From NCBI GenBank assembly GCA_903828665.1, contig CAIKMZ010000069.1, forward strand, positions 1-42,299: DNA of 42,299 bases. The letters are read 5' to 3'. Positions 19,728 through 28,153 of the stretch are shown one piece after another; position 1 is the stretch's first letter; every line of letters starts with the position of its first letter. The position numbers and the translations under genes were made by a program. The stretch is from an uncultured beta proteobacterium. GTDB taxonomy: Bacteria; Pseudomonadota; Gammaproteobacteria; Burkholderiales; Burkholderiaceae_C. The notes under the pieces were generated by a model. It saw only the letters and a list, made by a program, of their open reading frames with translations. It was not told where the DNA came from and did no database searches.

Positions 19728-22016
19728 TTATACGATGACGCAGTCGGCGAAGTAGCGTCGCTGCCCATCCGCTTCTTCGACTTCAACCAGGCCATGAATA
19801 TCGGTTTCAAAACCGGGGCACTGGGTATTGAACTCGCGTGAAAATTTCAGGTAGTCGACGATCTTCCTGTTGAACACTTCGCCCGGGATCAGCAGCGGAA
19901 TACCCGGCGGGTAAGGCGTGACCAGGCCGACCGTGATCCGGCCTTCCAGATGATCGATCTCGACGCGCTCGGTTTTGTGCAGCGCGATATGGGCGTAGGC
20001 GTCGCTGGGCTTCATCGCCGGCGTCAGGTCACTCAGGTACATGTCGGTGGTGAGACGCGCGATGTCGTACTTGGCGTACAACTGATGGATGTGCTGGCAC
20101 AAATCAGCCAAGCCCATGTTCTCGTACTTCGGGTACTTCTGGCAGAACTCGGGCAGGATGCGCCACATAGGCTGGTTCTTGGCGTAGTCGTCCTTGAACT
20201 GCTGCAGGGCGGTCAGCATGCTGTTCCAGCGACCCTTGGTGATGCCGATGGTGAACATGATGAAGAAGCTGTACAGACCGGTCTTCTCCACCACCACGCC
20301 ATGCTCGGCGAGGAACTTGGTCACGATGCTGGCCGGAATCCCGGTCTTGGCGAACTTGCCGTTCAAGTCCATGCCCGGCGTCACGACGGTCGACTTGATC
20401 GGGTCGAGCATGTTGAAGCCGGCGGCCATCTTGCCAAAGCCATGCCAGTTCACACCGGCCTTGGCCTTCGGCGATTCGCCCTTGATGATCCAGTTGTCCG
20501 CGCGACCGATGCCTTCGTCCACCAGTTTGTCCGGTCCCCAGACCTTGAACCACCAGTCGTCGCCATATTCCTCGTCCACCTTGCGCATGGCACGGCGGAA
20601 ATCGAGGGCTTCAGCAATGCTCTCTTCAACCAGCGCCGTGCCACCCGGGGGCTCCATCATCGCGGCGGCCACATCGCAGCTGGCGATGATGCTGTACTGC
20701 GGGCTGGTGCTCGTGTGCATCAGATACGCTTCGTTGAACAGGTGCTTGTCGAGCTTGACCGTCTGTGAATCCTGCACCAGCACGTGGCTGGCCTGGCTGA
20801 TGCCGGCCAGCAGCTTGTGCAGGGATTGCGTGGCGTAGACCATCGCGTGCTTGGGACGCGCCCGGTTCTTGCCCATGGCGTGGTAGCTGCCGTAGAACGG
20901 ATGAAAGGCCGCGTGCGGCAGCCAGGCCTCGTCAAAGTGAATGTTCTCCACGTAGCCGTCCAGCAGGCCTTTGACGGTCTCGGTGTTGTAGAGCACGCCG
21001 TCGTAGGTGGACTGCGTCAGCGTCAGCACACGCGGCTTGATCTTGCTGGCGTCCACACCCTTGAGGTGCTGCTGGATCAGCGGATTGGCCTTGATCTTTT
21101 CCTTGATCGCAGCCGGTTCGAACTCGCTCTTCGGGATCGGTCCGATGATGCCGAAGTGATTTCGGGTCGGCTTCAGGAACACCGGAATGGCACCGGTCAT
21201 GATGATGGCGTGCAGGATCGACTTGTGGCAGTTGCGGTCCACCACCACCACATCATTCGGCGCGACCGTGTGGTGCCAGACCATCTTGTTGCTGGTGCTG
21301 GTGCCGTTGGTGACGAAGAAGCAGTGGTCGGCATTGAAGATGCGCGCCGCGTTGCGCTCGCTCTTGCCGATGGCGCCGTCATGGTCAAGCAGCTGACCCA
21401 GTTCTTCCACCGCGTTGCAGACGTCGGCGCGCAGCATGTTCTCGCCATAGAACTGGTGGTACATCTGGCCCACCGGGCTTTTCAGGAAGGCAACGCCGCC
21501 TGAATGCCCCGGGCAGTGCCAGGAATAGGATCCGTTCTCCGCGTAGTCGAGCAAGGCCTTGAAGAATGGCGGCTGCACCCCCTCCAGGTAGCTCTTGGCT
21601 TCGCGGATGATGTGGCGCGCCACGAATTCGGGCGTGTCCTCGAACATGTGGATGAAGCCGTGCAGCTCGCGCAGGATGTCGTTGGGCAGGTGGCGCGAGG
21701 TCTTGGTCTCGCCATAGATGTAGATCGGCACGTCGAGGTTCTTGCGCCGCACTTCCTCGATGAAGTGGCGCAGGTTCAGCACCGCGGGGTCCAGATCCGG
21801 CCCCGGCGTGAACTCCTCGTCGTCGATCGACAGGATGAAGGCGCTGGCGCGGCTCTGCTGCTGCGCGAACTGGCTCAGGTCGCCGTAGCTGGTAACCCCC
21901 AGCACCTGAAAGCCTTCCGTTTCAATGGCCTGGGCCAGCGCGCGGATTCCCAGCCCTGAGGTGTTTTCAGAGCGGAAATCTTCGTCAATGATGACTATCG
22001 GAAAGCGGAATTTCAT
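19728..22016 (-). CDS. Orn/Lys/Arg decarboxylase, fold type I (biodegradative type)
   Basis: A 762-residue PLP enzyme that removes CO2 from a basic amino acid; this family serves acid resistance or polyamine/cadaverine synthesis. The N-terminal receiver-like wing domain (residues 1-130) begins MKFRFPIVIIDEDFRSENTS. The PLP domain has HCPGHSGG near 175, the HFDEAWLPHAAFHPFYG stretch with the cofactor-binding Asp, and SLHK with the Schiff-base lysine at about Lys401. The C-terminal domain follows. Whether the substrate is arginine, lysine or ornithine cannot be decided; arginine or lysine is common for this length in Burkholderiales. No antiporter gene lies beside it, unlike the adi or cad systems. 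The start at 22016 is preferred to the longer frame to 22160, which runs through the intergenic region. Confidence 0.93.
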   Translation of the reverse strand: MKFRFPIVIIDEDFRSENTSGLGIRALAQAIETEGFQVLGVTSYGDLSQFAQQQSRASAFILSIDDEEFTPGPDLDPAVLNLRHFIEEVRRKNLDVPIYIYGETKTSRHLPNDILRELHGFIHMFEDTPEFVARHIIREAKSYLEGVQPPFFKALLDYAENGSYSWHCPGHSGGVAFLKSPVGQMYHQFYGENMLRADVCNAVEELGQLLDHDGAIGKSERNAARIFNADHCFFVTNGTSTSNKMVWHHTVAPNDVVVVDRNCHKSILHAIIMTGAIPVFLKPTRNHFGIIGPIPKSEFEPAAIKEKIKANPLIQQHLKGVDASKIKPRVLTLTQSTYDGVLYNTETVKGLLDGYVENIHFDEAWLPHAAFHPFYGSYHAMGKNRARPKHAMVYATQSLHKLLAGISQASHVLVQDSQTVKLDKHLFNEAYLMHTSTSPQYSIIASCDVAAAMMEPPGGTALVEESIAEALDFRRAMRKVDEEYGDDWWFKVWGPDKLVDEGIGRADNWIIKGESPKAKAGVNWHGFGKMAAGFNMLDPIKSTVVTPGMDLNGKFAKTGIPASIVTKFLAEHGVVVEKTGLYSFFIMFTIGITKGRWNSMLTALQQFKDDYAKNQPMWRILPEFCQKYPKYENMGLADLCQHIHQLYAKYDIARLTTDMYLSDLTPAMKPSDAYAHIALHKTERVEIDHLEGRITVGLVTPYPPGIPLLIPGEVFNRKIVDYLKFSREFNTQCPGFETDIHGLVEVEEADGQRRYFADCVIV

Positions 22017-22147
22017 GATGGTGCCCGGCGATGCCAGAAATATAAATGCGAAACAGGCGCGAAGTGTAAGGACTTCTGAAGGCTGGTCTCTTGCGCGGGT
22101 ACGGAATTGCCGCAAAATGTGGCGGTAGCAACACAAATAAGGCTGAT

Positions 22148-22573
22148 ATGGCACAAACAACCATCTGGTGGGTGCTGGCGGGGGCGGTCATTGCGCTGGA
22201 ACTGCTGAGCGGCACTTTTTATCTGCTGATGCTGTCGCTGGGCCTGGTCGGCGCCGCCATTGCCGCCCATCTGGGCGCGTCGATGCCAATACAACTGGTC
22301 GTCGCGGCCGTCGTCGGCGGCGGCTCTGTTCTTGCATGGCGCAGCTACAAACAAAGAACACCGTCTGCGGCACCGGCCAGCGCCAACCGGGATGTCAATC
22401 TCGACGTCGGCGAAACCGTCCTAGTCGAGTCATGGAAACCCGACGGAACCAGTTCAGTCAAGTACCGCGGCGCGCATTGGGACGTCGCCCTGATCCCCGG
22501 TGTCACGCCGGCGCCGGGTCTGCATCGCATCGTCGAAGTCGTCGGTAGCCGGCTGATGGTGTGCAAATTTTGA
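22148..22573 (+). CDS. NfeD-like membrane protein
   Basis: A 141-residue protein with two or three hydrophobic segments in the first 65 residues (TTIWWVLAGAVIALELL, FYLLMLSLGLVGAAIA, LVVAAVVGGGSVLAW) and a soluble C-terminal OB-fold-like domain (VNLDVGETVLVESWKPDG, then YRGAHWDVALI). This is the short NfeD form, nearly always next to a stomatin-like SPFH gene, as here (32 bp before qmcA). NfeD is thought to partner the SPFH protein in membrane quality control. The ATG at 22148 has AAGG upstream. The frame begins earlier, at 22091, inside the divergent spacer, but those 19 residues are not family-like. Confidence 0.9.
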   Translation: MAQTTIWWVLAGAVIALELLSGTFYLLMLSLGLVGAAIAAHLGASMPIQLVVAAVVGGGSVLAWRSYKQRTPSAAPASANRDVNLDVGETVLVESWKPDGTSSVKYRGAHWDVALIPGVTPAPGLHRIVEVVGSRLMVCKF

Positions 22574-22605
22574 AAACCTGCCTGCGGGCGCCTAGGGAGA
22601 ATTGA

Positions 22606-23517
22606 ATGGAAATCGCTGTCATCCTGTTTGTCATCGCCGCTGTCTTCATCACGCAGTCGGTCAAGGTCGTGCCGCAGCAGCACGCCTGGGTCGTCGAGCG
22701 CCTCGGCAAATACAACGGCACGCTGACGCCGGGTCTGAGCTTTTTGATGCCTTTCGTCGACAAAGTCGCGTACAAGCATGTGCTCAAGGAAATCCCGCTC
22801 GACATCGCCAGCCAGGTCTGCATTACCCGCGACAACACGCAATTGCAGGTCGACGGCATCCTGTACTTTCAGGTCACCGACGCCATGCGCGCGAGCTACG
22901 GTTCGAGCAACTACATCACGGCCATATCACAGCTGGCGCAAACCTCATTGCGCTCGGTGATCGGCAAACTGGAACTGGACAAGACGTTCGAGGAACGCGA
23001 CATCATCAACGCCCAGGTGGTTCAGGCGATCGACGAGGCGGCGCTGAACTGGGGTGTCAAGGTGCTGCGCTACGAAATCAAGGATTTGACGCCGCCCAAG
23101 GAAATCCTGCACGCCATGCAGCAGCAGATCACGGCCGAGCGCGAAAAGCGCGCCTTGATCGCGGCGTCCGAAGGGCGCCGTCAGGAGCAGATCAATATCG
23201 CCACCGGTGAGCGTGAAGCCTTTATTCAGCGCTCGGAGGGCGAAAAACAGGCCGTCATCAACAAGGCGCAGGGCGAAGCCCAGTCCATCAAGGCGGTGGC
23301 CGAAGCCACCGCGCAGGCCATTTCCGCCATTGCCGCGGCCATCCGCCAGCCCGGCGGCGCCGAGGCGGTCCAACTGAAAGTTGCCGAGAAGGCGGTAGAG
23401 GCCTATTCGCGCGTGGCCGCCAGCGCCACCACGACGCTGGTCGTTCCAAGCAACATGACCGAGGTATCCACGCTGATCGCCTCGGCCATGAAGATGGTGC
23501 AGGCGCAACGCGGGTAG
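22606..23517 (+). CDS. qmcA: SPFH/stomatin-like protein (QmcA-type)
   Basis: A 303-residue band-7/SPFH protein. One N-terminal membrane anchor (IAVILFVIAAVFITQSV) is followed by the SPFH domain starting VVPQQHAWVVERLGKYNGTLTPGL, then a long Ala/Glu-rich helix (about 185-265: ERKR-type coiled coil with TAEREKRALIAASEGRRQEQ) and a short C-terminal tail. Such proteins form rings in the inner membrane with FtsH-type proteases or NfeD. A GGGAGA lies before the ATG. Cotranscription with nfeD is likely. Next comes a 230 bp AT-richer spacer leading to the cyclase gene. Confidence 0.92.
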   Translation: MEIAVILFVIAAVFITQSVKVVPQQHAWVVERLGKYNGTLTPGLSFLMPFVDKVAYKHVLKEIPLDIASQVCITRDNTQLQVDGILYFQVTDAMRASYGSSNYITAISQLAQTSLRSVIGKLELDKTFEERDIINAQVVQAIDEAALNWGVKVLRYEIKDLTPPKEILHAMQQQITAEREKRALIAASEGRRQEQINIATGEREAFIQRSEGEKQAVINKAQGEAQSIKAVAEATAQAISAIAAAIRQPGGAEAVQLKVAEKAVEAYSRVAASATTTLVVPSNMTEVSTLIASAMKMVQAQRG

Positions 23518-23581
23518 ACCTGCAGGGAACAGCCATACGCATAGCATTTGAACTGTGTAATTAATACGAACAGCTAATTAG

Positions 23582-23773
23582 ACAGTGCAATCGTGGTGTT
23601 TGCGCTCCTTGTTTGCGCAGTCCGATCACATGAAGTTTGCTTGATTGGTTGTTGAATAAACAACATATTAAAGCCTTCAGATGGGAGGGATCAAATTAAA
23701 CTTGACTGGACAGTCCAAATTGAATCATCATTGAACTGTACAAATAAATGGATTGTCGTTGTACAGTCCAAAT
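23582..23773. promoter_or_regulatory. Repeated ACAGTCCAAAT-type motifs around the MerR-cyclase start
   Basis: ACAGTCCAAAT occurs at 23710-23720 and again at 23763-23773, 53 bp apart (about five helical turns). Between them is ACTGTACAAAT (23735-23745). A weaker ACAGTGCAAT is at 23582-23591. The first copy lies in an 11 bp palindrome TGGACAGTCCA (23707-23717), and the second and third contain TGTACA. The spacing and position directly before the start suggest binding sites for the MerR-type domain of the encoded protein (inference). This spacer is more AT-rich than its surroundings and no clear -35/-10 pair is assigned. Confidence 0.5.
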
Positions 23774-23777
23774 AGCC

Positions 23778-25271
23778 ATGTTAAGCAGTCTGGAAGTCAT
23801 GCAGCAGTCGGGAATCTCCCGCGCAACCTTGCACAACTACATCGCGCTGGGGCTGTTGCCGAAGCCGCTGGTGCGAAATCCGGGTGACGATCCAAGCACG
23901 CGTGCGCGGCAGATTGGCTACTTCCCGCCGGAGGTGCTCGCGCGCATCGAACAGATCAAGTCAAGCAAGAAGCAAGGCATGGCCATGGCAGACATCGTTC
24001 GTCTGCTGGTGCCCGTCAATGGCACAGTCGCTGCCACGGCGGCGCCGGTCCAGACCGCTGCGGACGAAGCCGGCCCAGCGGCCAAAGCGTCACCGTCTAC
24101 GCCTGCCCACGCCACGGCGGCGGCCGAGACCGGCCCGCTGCGGCTCACCGTCGACAAACTGCCTTGCCCGGCCTACATGCTCAACTACAAGCTCGAGCTC
24201 AGCTGGTACAACGAGGAAGCCCGCATCGGCTTGCTGGGATCTTTCGAGAAACTGCCCGCGGATACCAAGGAACGCGTCGTTACCGATTTCTTTGCCATGG
24301 GCCGCTTCGGCCGGAGCCCGCAGAATTGCGCGGCTTTCCTCCAGTTGCACCAGCAGATGGGCCGCACGCGCGCACCTGACGCAGCCGGCATACCCTCGCT
24401 CGGCGCCGCCGCCAGCCACAGCAGCCCGATCTCGGACTGGCCCCTGACGCTGACGACGCCGGACGGCAAGGAAGAACACTTCCGGGTTTATGCCTCGCGT
24501 TTTCGCGAGGGCATCCTGGTGATATTTGCCAGCGAAGCCATCGGCCACGGGGGCCTGCTGGGCATGCTGGAGCGGCGCGACGACGTCATCCGCAACCTGC
24601 TGAAGAAGCGCCTGCCCGTTCTCACCGATGTGGCGGTCATGGTGGCGGACCTGCAAAGTTCGGTCCGGATCTGCTCGGAACTGCCGCCGGAAGAATACTT
24701 CGAGCTGATCAACCAGATATGGGCAACGATGGAGCCGATCTTCCGGCGCTACTACGGCACGCACGGCAAGCATGTCGGCGACGGCATGGTCTATTACTTC
24801 TTCCCCCAACCCGACAGCAACTATGTCTACAACGCCCTGTGCTGCGCCAACCAGATTCGCGACGCCATGCGCAAGATCAGCAAGGAGTGGCAGTTGCGCA
24901 AGAACTGGCTGAACGATCTTTACCTGAACACCGGCCTGAATGAAGGCCAGGAATGGCTCGGTGTCTTTCACATCGAGACCAAGATCGAATTCACGGTGCT
25001 GGGCGACACCATCAACCACGCTGGCAGGCTGTCGGACTTTGCGCGCCAGGGCGCGCTGTGGGCGACTAAGAACCTGATGGGAAAGCTCTCCACCGAAGAA
25101 CGCAACAAGGTGCGTTTCGGCGTGCGCCGGCAGGATCAGGATCGGCGCGAAGTGTTCGTCAAATCGACCTACTCCCGAGTCTCGGAATTGATCGACCTCG
25201 ACTCACCGCGCAACGAAAAGATGCGCGACATCGCGGCCCTCGCCGTGACCGAGATCGTTGAAATCGACTGA
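23778..25271 (+). CDS. MerR-type DNA-binding domain fused to PAS-like domain and class III adenylate/guanylate cyclase
   Basis: A 497-residue fusion from ATG 23778. Residues 1-75 form a MerR-like winged helix (LEVMQQSGISRATLHNYIALGLLPKP). An Ala/Thr/Pro linker (about 85-120) follows, then a PAS/MmyB-like ligand domain (about 125-270, PCPAYMLNYKLELSWYNEEA). The class III cyclase domain (about 275-480) has metal Asp291 and Asp335 (44 apart), base-binding Lys331 and Thr406, and Asn413 and Arg417 for transition-state binding. This set predicts an active cyclase, probably for ATP given the Lys/Thr pair. The protein should bind DNA and make a cyclic nucleotide in one chain. ATG 23748 is an alternative start; 23778 is preferred because the third operator-like repeat lies between them. 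No clear ribosome site precedes either. Confidence 0.88.
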   Translation: MLSSLEVMQQSGISRATLHNYIALGLLPKPLVRNPGDDPSTRARQIGYFPPEVLARIEQIKSSKKQGMAMADIVRLLVPVNGTVAATAAPVQTAADEAGPAAKASPSTPAHATAAAETGPLRLTVDKLPCPAYMLNYKLELSWYNEEARIGLLGSFEKLPADTKERVVTDFFAMGRFGRSPQNCAAFLQLHQQMGRTRAPDAAGIPSLGAAASHSSPISDWPLTLTTPDGKEEHFRVYASRFREGILVIFASEAIGHGGLLGMLERRDDVIRNLLKKRLPVLTDVAVMVADLQSSVRICSELPPEEYFELINQIWATMEPIFRRYYGTHGKHVGDGMVYYFFPQPDSNYVYNALCCANQIRDAMRKISKEWQLRKNWLNDLYLNTGLNEGQEWLGVFHIETKIEFTVLGDTINHAGRLSDFARQGALWATKNLMGKLSTEERNKVRFGVRRQDQDRREVFVKSTYSRVSELIDLDSPRNEKMRDIAALAVTEIVEID

Positions 25272-25274
25272 GGC

Positions 25275-26528
25275 TCAGGCCGGCAGCGCCGGCAAGGCAA
25301 TCTTCTGGTCAACGCTGAACTGGTAATCCTTGAAGATGTGCTCGGCGCTCAGCGTCTGGTAGCTGCCCCCTTCGAGGCGGTGCGTCGTGTCCTTAAGGCG
25401 GTATGTGTAATGCCCGCAGGTCCACAAGTTGAAGTTGCGCATGTGCGTGCACAGACAGGTCTTGTCCATCACCGAAACAATCTTGCTGTCAGGGTGCGAA
25501 GCGACCTCGCGGTTGTAGGCCGTGATGTAGGCGCAATGGCCGTTGCCGTCGAGCAGAAAGCCGTAGGCCTCGCAATTGGGCCGGATGCCCGCACCAATGG
25601 CCGGTGAACCCTTGAGCATGCGCATCGGATAGCCGGTTGGCGAAATGGTGTTGACGACGATGTCGTCCTCGCTGGCGCGAAAATACTCCTGCTTGACCTT
25701 GGCCGGCAAGCCGCATTCATTGGCCACCGTGAAACGCGTGGCAACCTGCACCGCCGCCGCGCCATTTTCCAGGAAGGAGACGGCATCGCTGCCGGTAAAG
25801 ATGCCGCCGGCCGCGATAACCGGGATCGACAACTGCTCGGTCTTGAGGTACTGGACGACTTCGGCCAGGATGACGGCCAGGTTGTATTGCGCCCAGTCGA
25901 GTCCGAACCCGAGATGGCCGCCGGCGAGCGGACCTTCCACGATCACGTAATCCGGCAGACGGTCGAGCTTGGCGTTCTTGCGCAGGAAGATCTGCAGCGC
26001 CCGAACCGACGACACGATGATGCCCAGTTTGGCATCGCGAAAGCGGCGGTGCTCTGCCATCAGGCCGAACGAGCCGAAATGCAGGCCGGCGCTCAGCGTG
26101 ATGCCGTCGATCCCGGCGTCCAGCGCCGACGCCAGGCGCACTTGCAGCGTCTCGCGCGGCGCGTTCATGGTCAGCTTTTCCATGCAGTTCACGAAGATCA
26201 GTCCGTCACCCCGTTTCGCCGACATGGTGGCTTCGACGTGGCGCTTGGTTGCTTCGGCCAGCGTGCCGAGGTCGAACTGGACTTTTGACTTGTCCGAGTT
26301 CTTGACGTTGTCCTTGTAGAGCTTGAGCTTGCTCTTGACAAAAGTGGTCTGGTAGAGCCGGTCCGACACGTCGGTCACCATGGCGTCGGAAATATGCCCG
26401 ATGCCGCCCAGGCGCGCCGCTTCAAGGGCCAGTTCGGCGGTTGAAATATCGACGCCCATGCCCCCGATCATGATCGGCACAAACTTTTTTTTTCCGAACG
26501 TCAGCCGGAAGTCATCCACACGTTTCAT
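25275..26528 (-). CDS. Nitronate monooxygenase / 2-nitropropane dioxygenase-like flavoprotein with Cys-rich C-terminus
   Basis: A 417-residue FMN-dependent NPD-family TIM-barrel protein. The core (about residues 10-320) has FVPIMIGGMGVDIS near the start, and GPLAGGHLGFG matches the xAGGHxG motif of the family with its His. Residues 319-417 extend beyond the usual barrel of about 320-350 and carry Cys319, Cys332, Cys358, Cys360 and Cys371 (CLC then CG), which may bind a metal or cluster (inference). The start at 26528 (MKRVDDFRL) was chosen over the frame to 26582. A run of nine A on the coding strand (26493-26485) lies in codons 11-14. It converges with the cyclase gene, with 3 bp between the stops. 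The true substrate is unknown. Confidence 0.85.
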   Translation of the reverse strand: MKRVDDFRLTFGKKKFVPIMIGGMGVDISTAELALEAARLGGIGHISDAMVTDVSDRLYQTTFVKSKLKLYKDNVKNSDKSKVQFDLGTLAEATKRHVEATMSAKRGDGLIFVNCMEKLTMNAPRETLQVRLASALDAGIDGITLSAGLHFGSFGLMAEHRRFRDAKLGIIVSSVRALQIFLRKNAKLDRLPDYVIVEGPLAGGHLGFGLDWAQYNLAVILAEVVQYLKTEQLSIPVIAAGGIFTGSDAVSFLENGAAAVQVATRFTVANECGLPAKVKQEYFRASEDDIVVNTISPTGYPMRMLKGSPAIGAGIRPNCEAYGFLLDGNGHCAYITAYNREVASHPDSKIVSVMDKTCLCTHMRNFNLWTCGHYTYRLKDTTHRLEGGSYQTLSAEHIFKDYQFSVDQKIALPALPA

Positions 26529-26764
26529 CAAAGTCCCCGGGGGTTCTGGCTCCGCTGGCGAACCTCTTGGCCGACGGCCCAAGCAAGCCCAGGGTAAACA
26601 GAAAATTGCAGGCCAGACCGGCCTGATATCGCGGGAATTCTACCGCGCCACATCGCGAGAACATCTCGCAAAAGCGCGTAAGCGACAGCGTCGGCTGGCA
26701 GCATGCGTTAAATTGGACCCCAATTTCAAATACCACCCATGCAGCATGGGCATGGCGATCCTAC
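26529..26764. other. 236 bp divergent spacer with an inverted repeat
   Basis: The spacer between the flavoprotein and CoA-transferase genes contains AAATTGG (26710-26716) facing CCAATTT (26720-26726) with a 3 bp gap. This short operator-like palindrome lies 38 bp before the CoA-transferase ATG. A GCGAGA/TCTCGC inverted repeat sits near 26656-26670. I see no convincing sigma-70 promoter and no RNA gene. Confidence 0.35.
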
Positions 26765-27673
26765 ATGAACCACTCCAGCATCAAACCCCTGCTCCCGCTC
26801 AAGGGCCTGCGAGTGCTCAGCCTGGCCCTGAACCTGCCGGGTCCGGCAGCCTTGATGCGCTGCCGGCAAATGGGCGCCTCTTGCGTCAAGCTCGAACCAC
26901 CCGCCCCTGCGGGGTCTGCACCCGGTTCCTCGGGAGACCCGATGGGGCTGTACAACCGCAAGGCCTACGACACGCTGCACCAGGGCGTGCGCATTGCCGT
27001 TGCCGACCTGAAAACGGACAAAGGCCAGAAGGCCCTGCACCGCGAGCTGGCCAAAGCCCATGTCCTGCTGACTTCGTTCAGACCCTCGGCCCTGACGAAA
27101 CTCGGGCTCGACTGGAAGCCCCTGCACAAGCGTTACCCGGCCCTGTCGCAGGTCGCCATCATCGGCGCGCCCGGTGTGCGCGCCGAAGAGCCCGGTCATG
27201 ATCTGACCTATCTTGCGGAAAGCGGTCTTATCAACGGACTCGATCTGCCGCCCACTTTGTACGCCGACATGGGTGGCTCGCTCATGGCCTCCGAAGCCGT
27301 CCTGCAGGTGCTGATGGTTCAGCGGCAAAAAGGCAAAGGCAGTTACATCGAAGTCGCGCTGTCGGACGCCGCCGCCTATCTGGCCCTGCCGCGCAACTGG
27401 GGCTTGACGCAGGACGGCGCCGCAGTCGGCGGCGGCCATGCCGGCTACCGCGTCTACCCGTGCAAGGACGGGCGCGTCGCGGTGGCGGCGCTGGAGCCGC
27501 ATTTCGCCAAGTCGATTTGCGCGGCGGCCGGAGTGCCGTATGCGAATATCCTGAGCATGCTCGCACCAGCGACGCATCAGTCGATCGCCACTTACCTGCT
27601 GGGCATGACGCGCCAGGCGCTCGATGCGCTGTCCGTCGAAAAAGACATTCCGCTCTACACCCTATCGAAGTGA
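26765..27673 (+). CDS. Short family III CoA-transferase / alpha-methylacyl-CoA racemase-like protein
   Basis: A 302-residue CaiB/BaiF-type protein. Visible signatures are [33 protein letters not shown] at the start (split over the Rossmann-like half), [26 protein letters not shown] and the [12 protein letters not shown] stretch with His145. [13 protein letters not shown] contains Asp168. His and Asp in these positions resemble the acid/base pair of alpha-methylacyl-CoA racemase, and Asp168 could also fit the CoA-transferase nucleophile. At about 300 residues it lacks part of the usual 360-400, especially the C-terminal segment. So it may be a minimal member or have altered activity. Its last 12 bases overlap the 3' end of ispF on the other strand. 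Confidence 0.82.
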   Translation: MNHSSIKPLLPLKGLRVLSLALNLPGPAALMRCRQMGASCVKLEPPAPAGSAPGSSGDPMGLYNRKAYDTLHQGVRIAVADLKTDKGQKALHRELAKAHVLLTSFRPSALTKLGLDWKPLHKRYPALSQVAIIGAPGVRAEEPGHDLTYLAESGLINGLDLPPTLYADMGGSLMASEAVLQVLMVQRQKGKGSYIEVALSDAAAYLALPRNWGLTQDGAAVGGGHAGYRVYPCKDGRVAVAALEPHFAKSICAAAGVPYANILSMLAPATHQSIATYLLGMTRQALDALSVEKDIPLYTLSK

Positions 27674-28153
27674 GGGCTGCTGGCGCAACAGCACGATGGC
27701 ACGCGCCTCCATCGCCTGGCTAAGCCCGACCGGCCCCATTTTTTCGGCGGTCTTGGCCTTGACGTTGACCTGATCGATGGCGACCTCAAGCGCGCGCGCG
27801 ATGCAGGCGCGCATGGCCGCGATGTGCGGCATCAGCTTGGGTGCCTGAGCGATCACGGTGCTGTCCACATTGCCGATTTCGAAACCCCTCTCGCGCACGC
27901 GGCGTGCCGCTTCGGTCAGAAGAACCTGTGAATCCGCCCCTTGGAAACGCGCGTCGGTGTCGGGGAAATGCATGCCGATATCGCCCAGGGCGGCCGCGCC
28001 GAGCAGCGCATCGGTGATTGCGTGCAGCAGCACATCCGCGTCCGAATGCCCGAGCAGGCCCAGATGAAACGGGATCTCGACGCCGCCGATGACCAGTTTG
28101 CGCCCCGCCACCAGCGCGTGCACATCCCAGCCCTCGCCAATCCTGAAGTTCAT
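27662..28153 (-). CDS. ispF: 2-C-methyl-D-erythritol 2,4-cyclodiphosphate synthase
   Basis: Fifth enzyme of the MEP isoprenoid pathway. 163 residues from ATG 28153 ([20 protein letters not shown]), normal length. The zinc site is Asp10 and His12 in GEGWDVH, with a further His in [19 protein letters not shown], the family signature. Residues [19 protein letters not shown] end the protein. The start overlaps the ispD stop (ATGA), so the two are translationally coupled; the longer frame to 28369 runs inside ispD. Confidence 0.97.
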   Translation of the reverse strand: MNFRIGEGWDVHALVAGRKLVIGGVEIPFHLGLLGHSDADVLLHAITDALLGAAALGDIGMHFPDTDARFQGADSQVLLTEAARRVRERGFEIGNVDSTVIAQAPKLMPHIAAMRACIARALEVAIDQVNVKAKTAEKMGPVGLSQAMEARAIVLLRQQPSLR

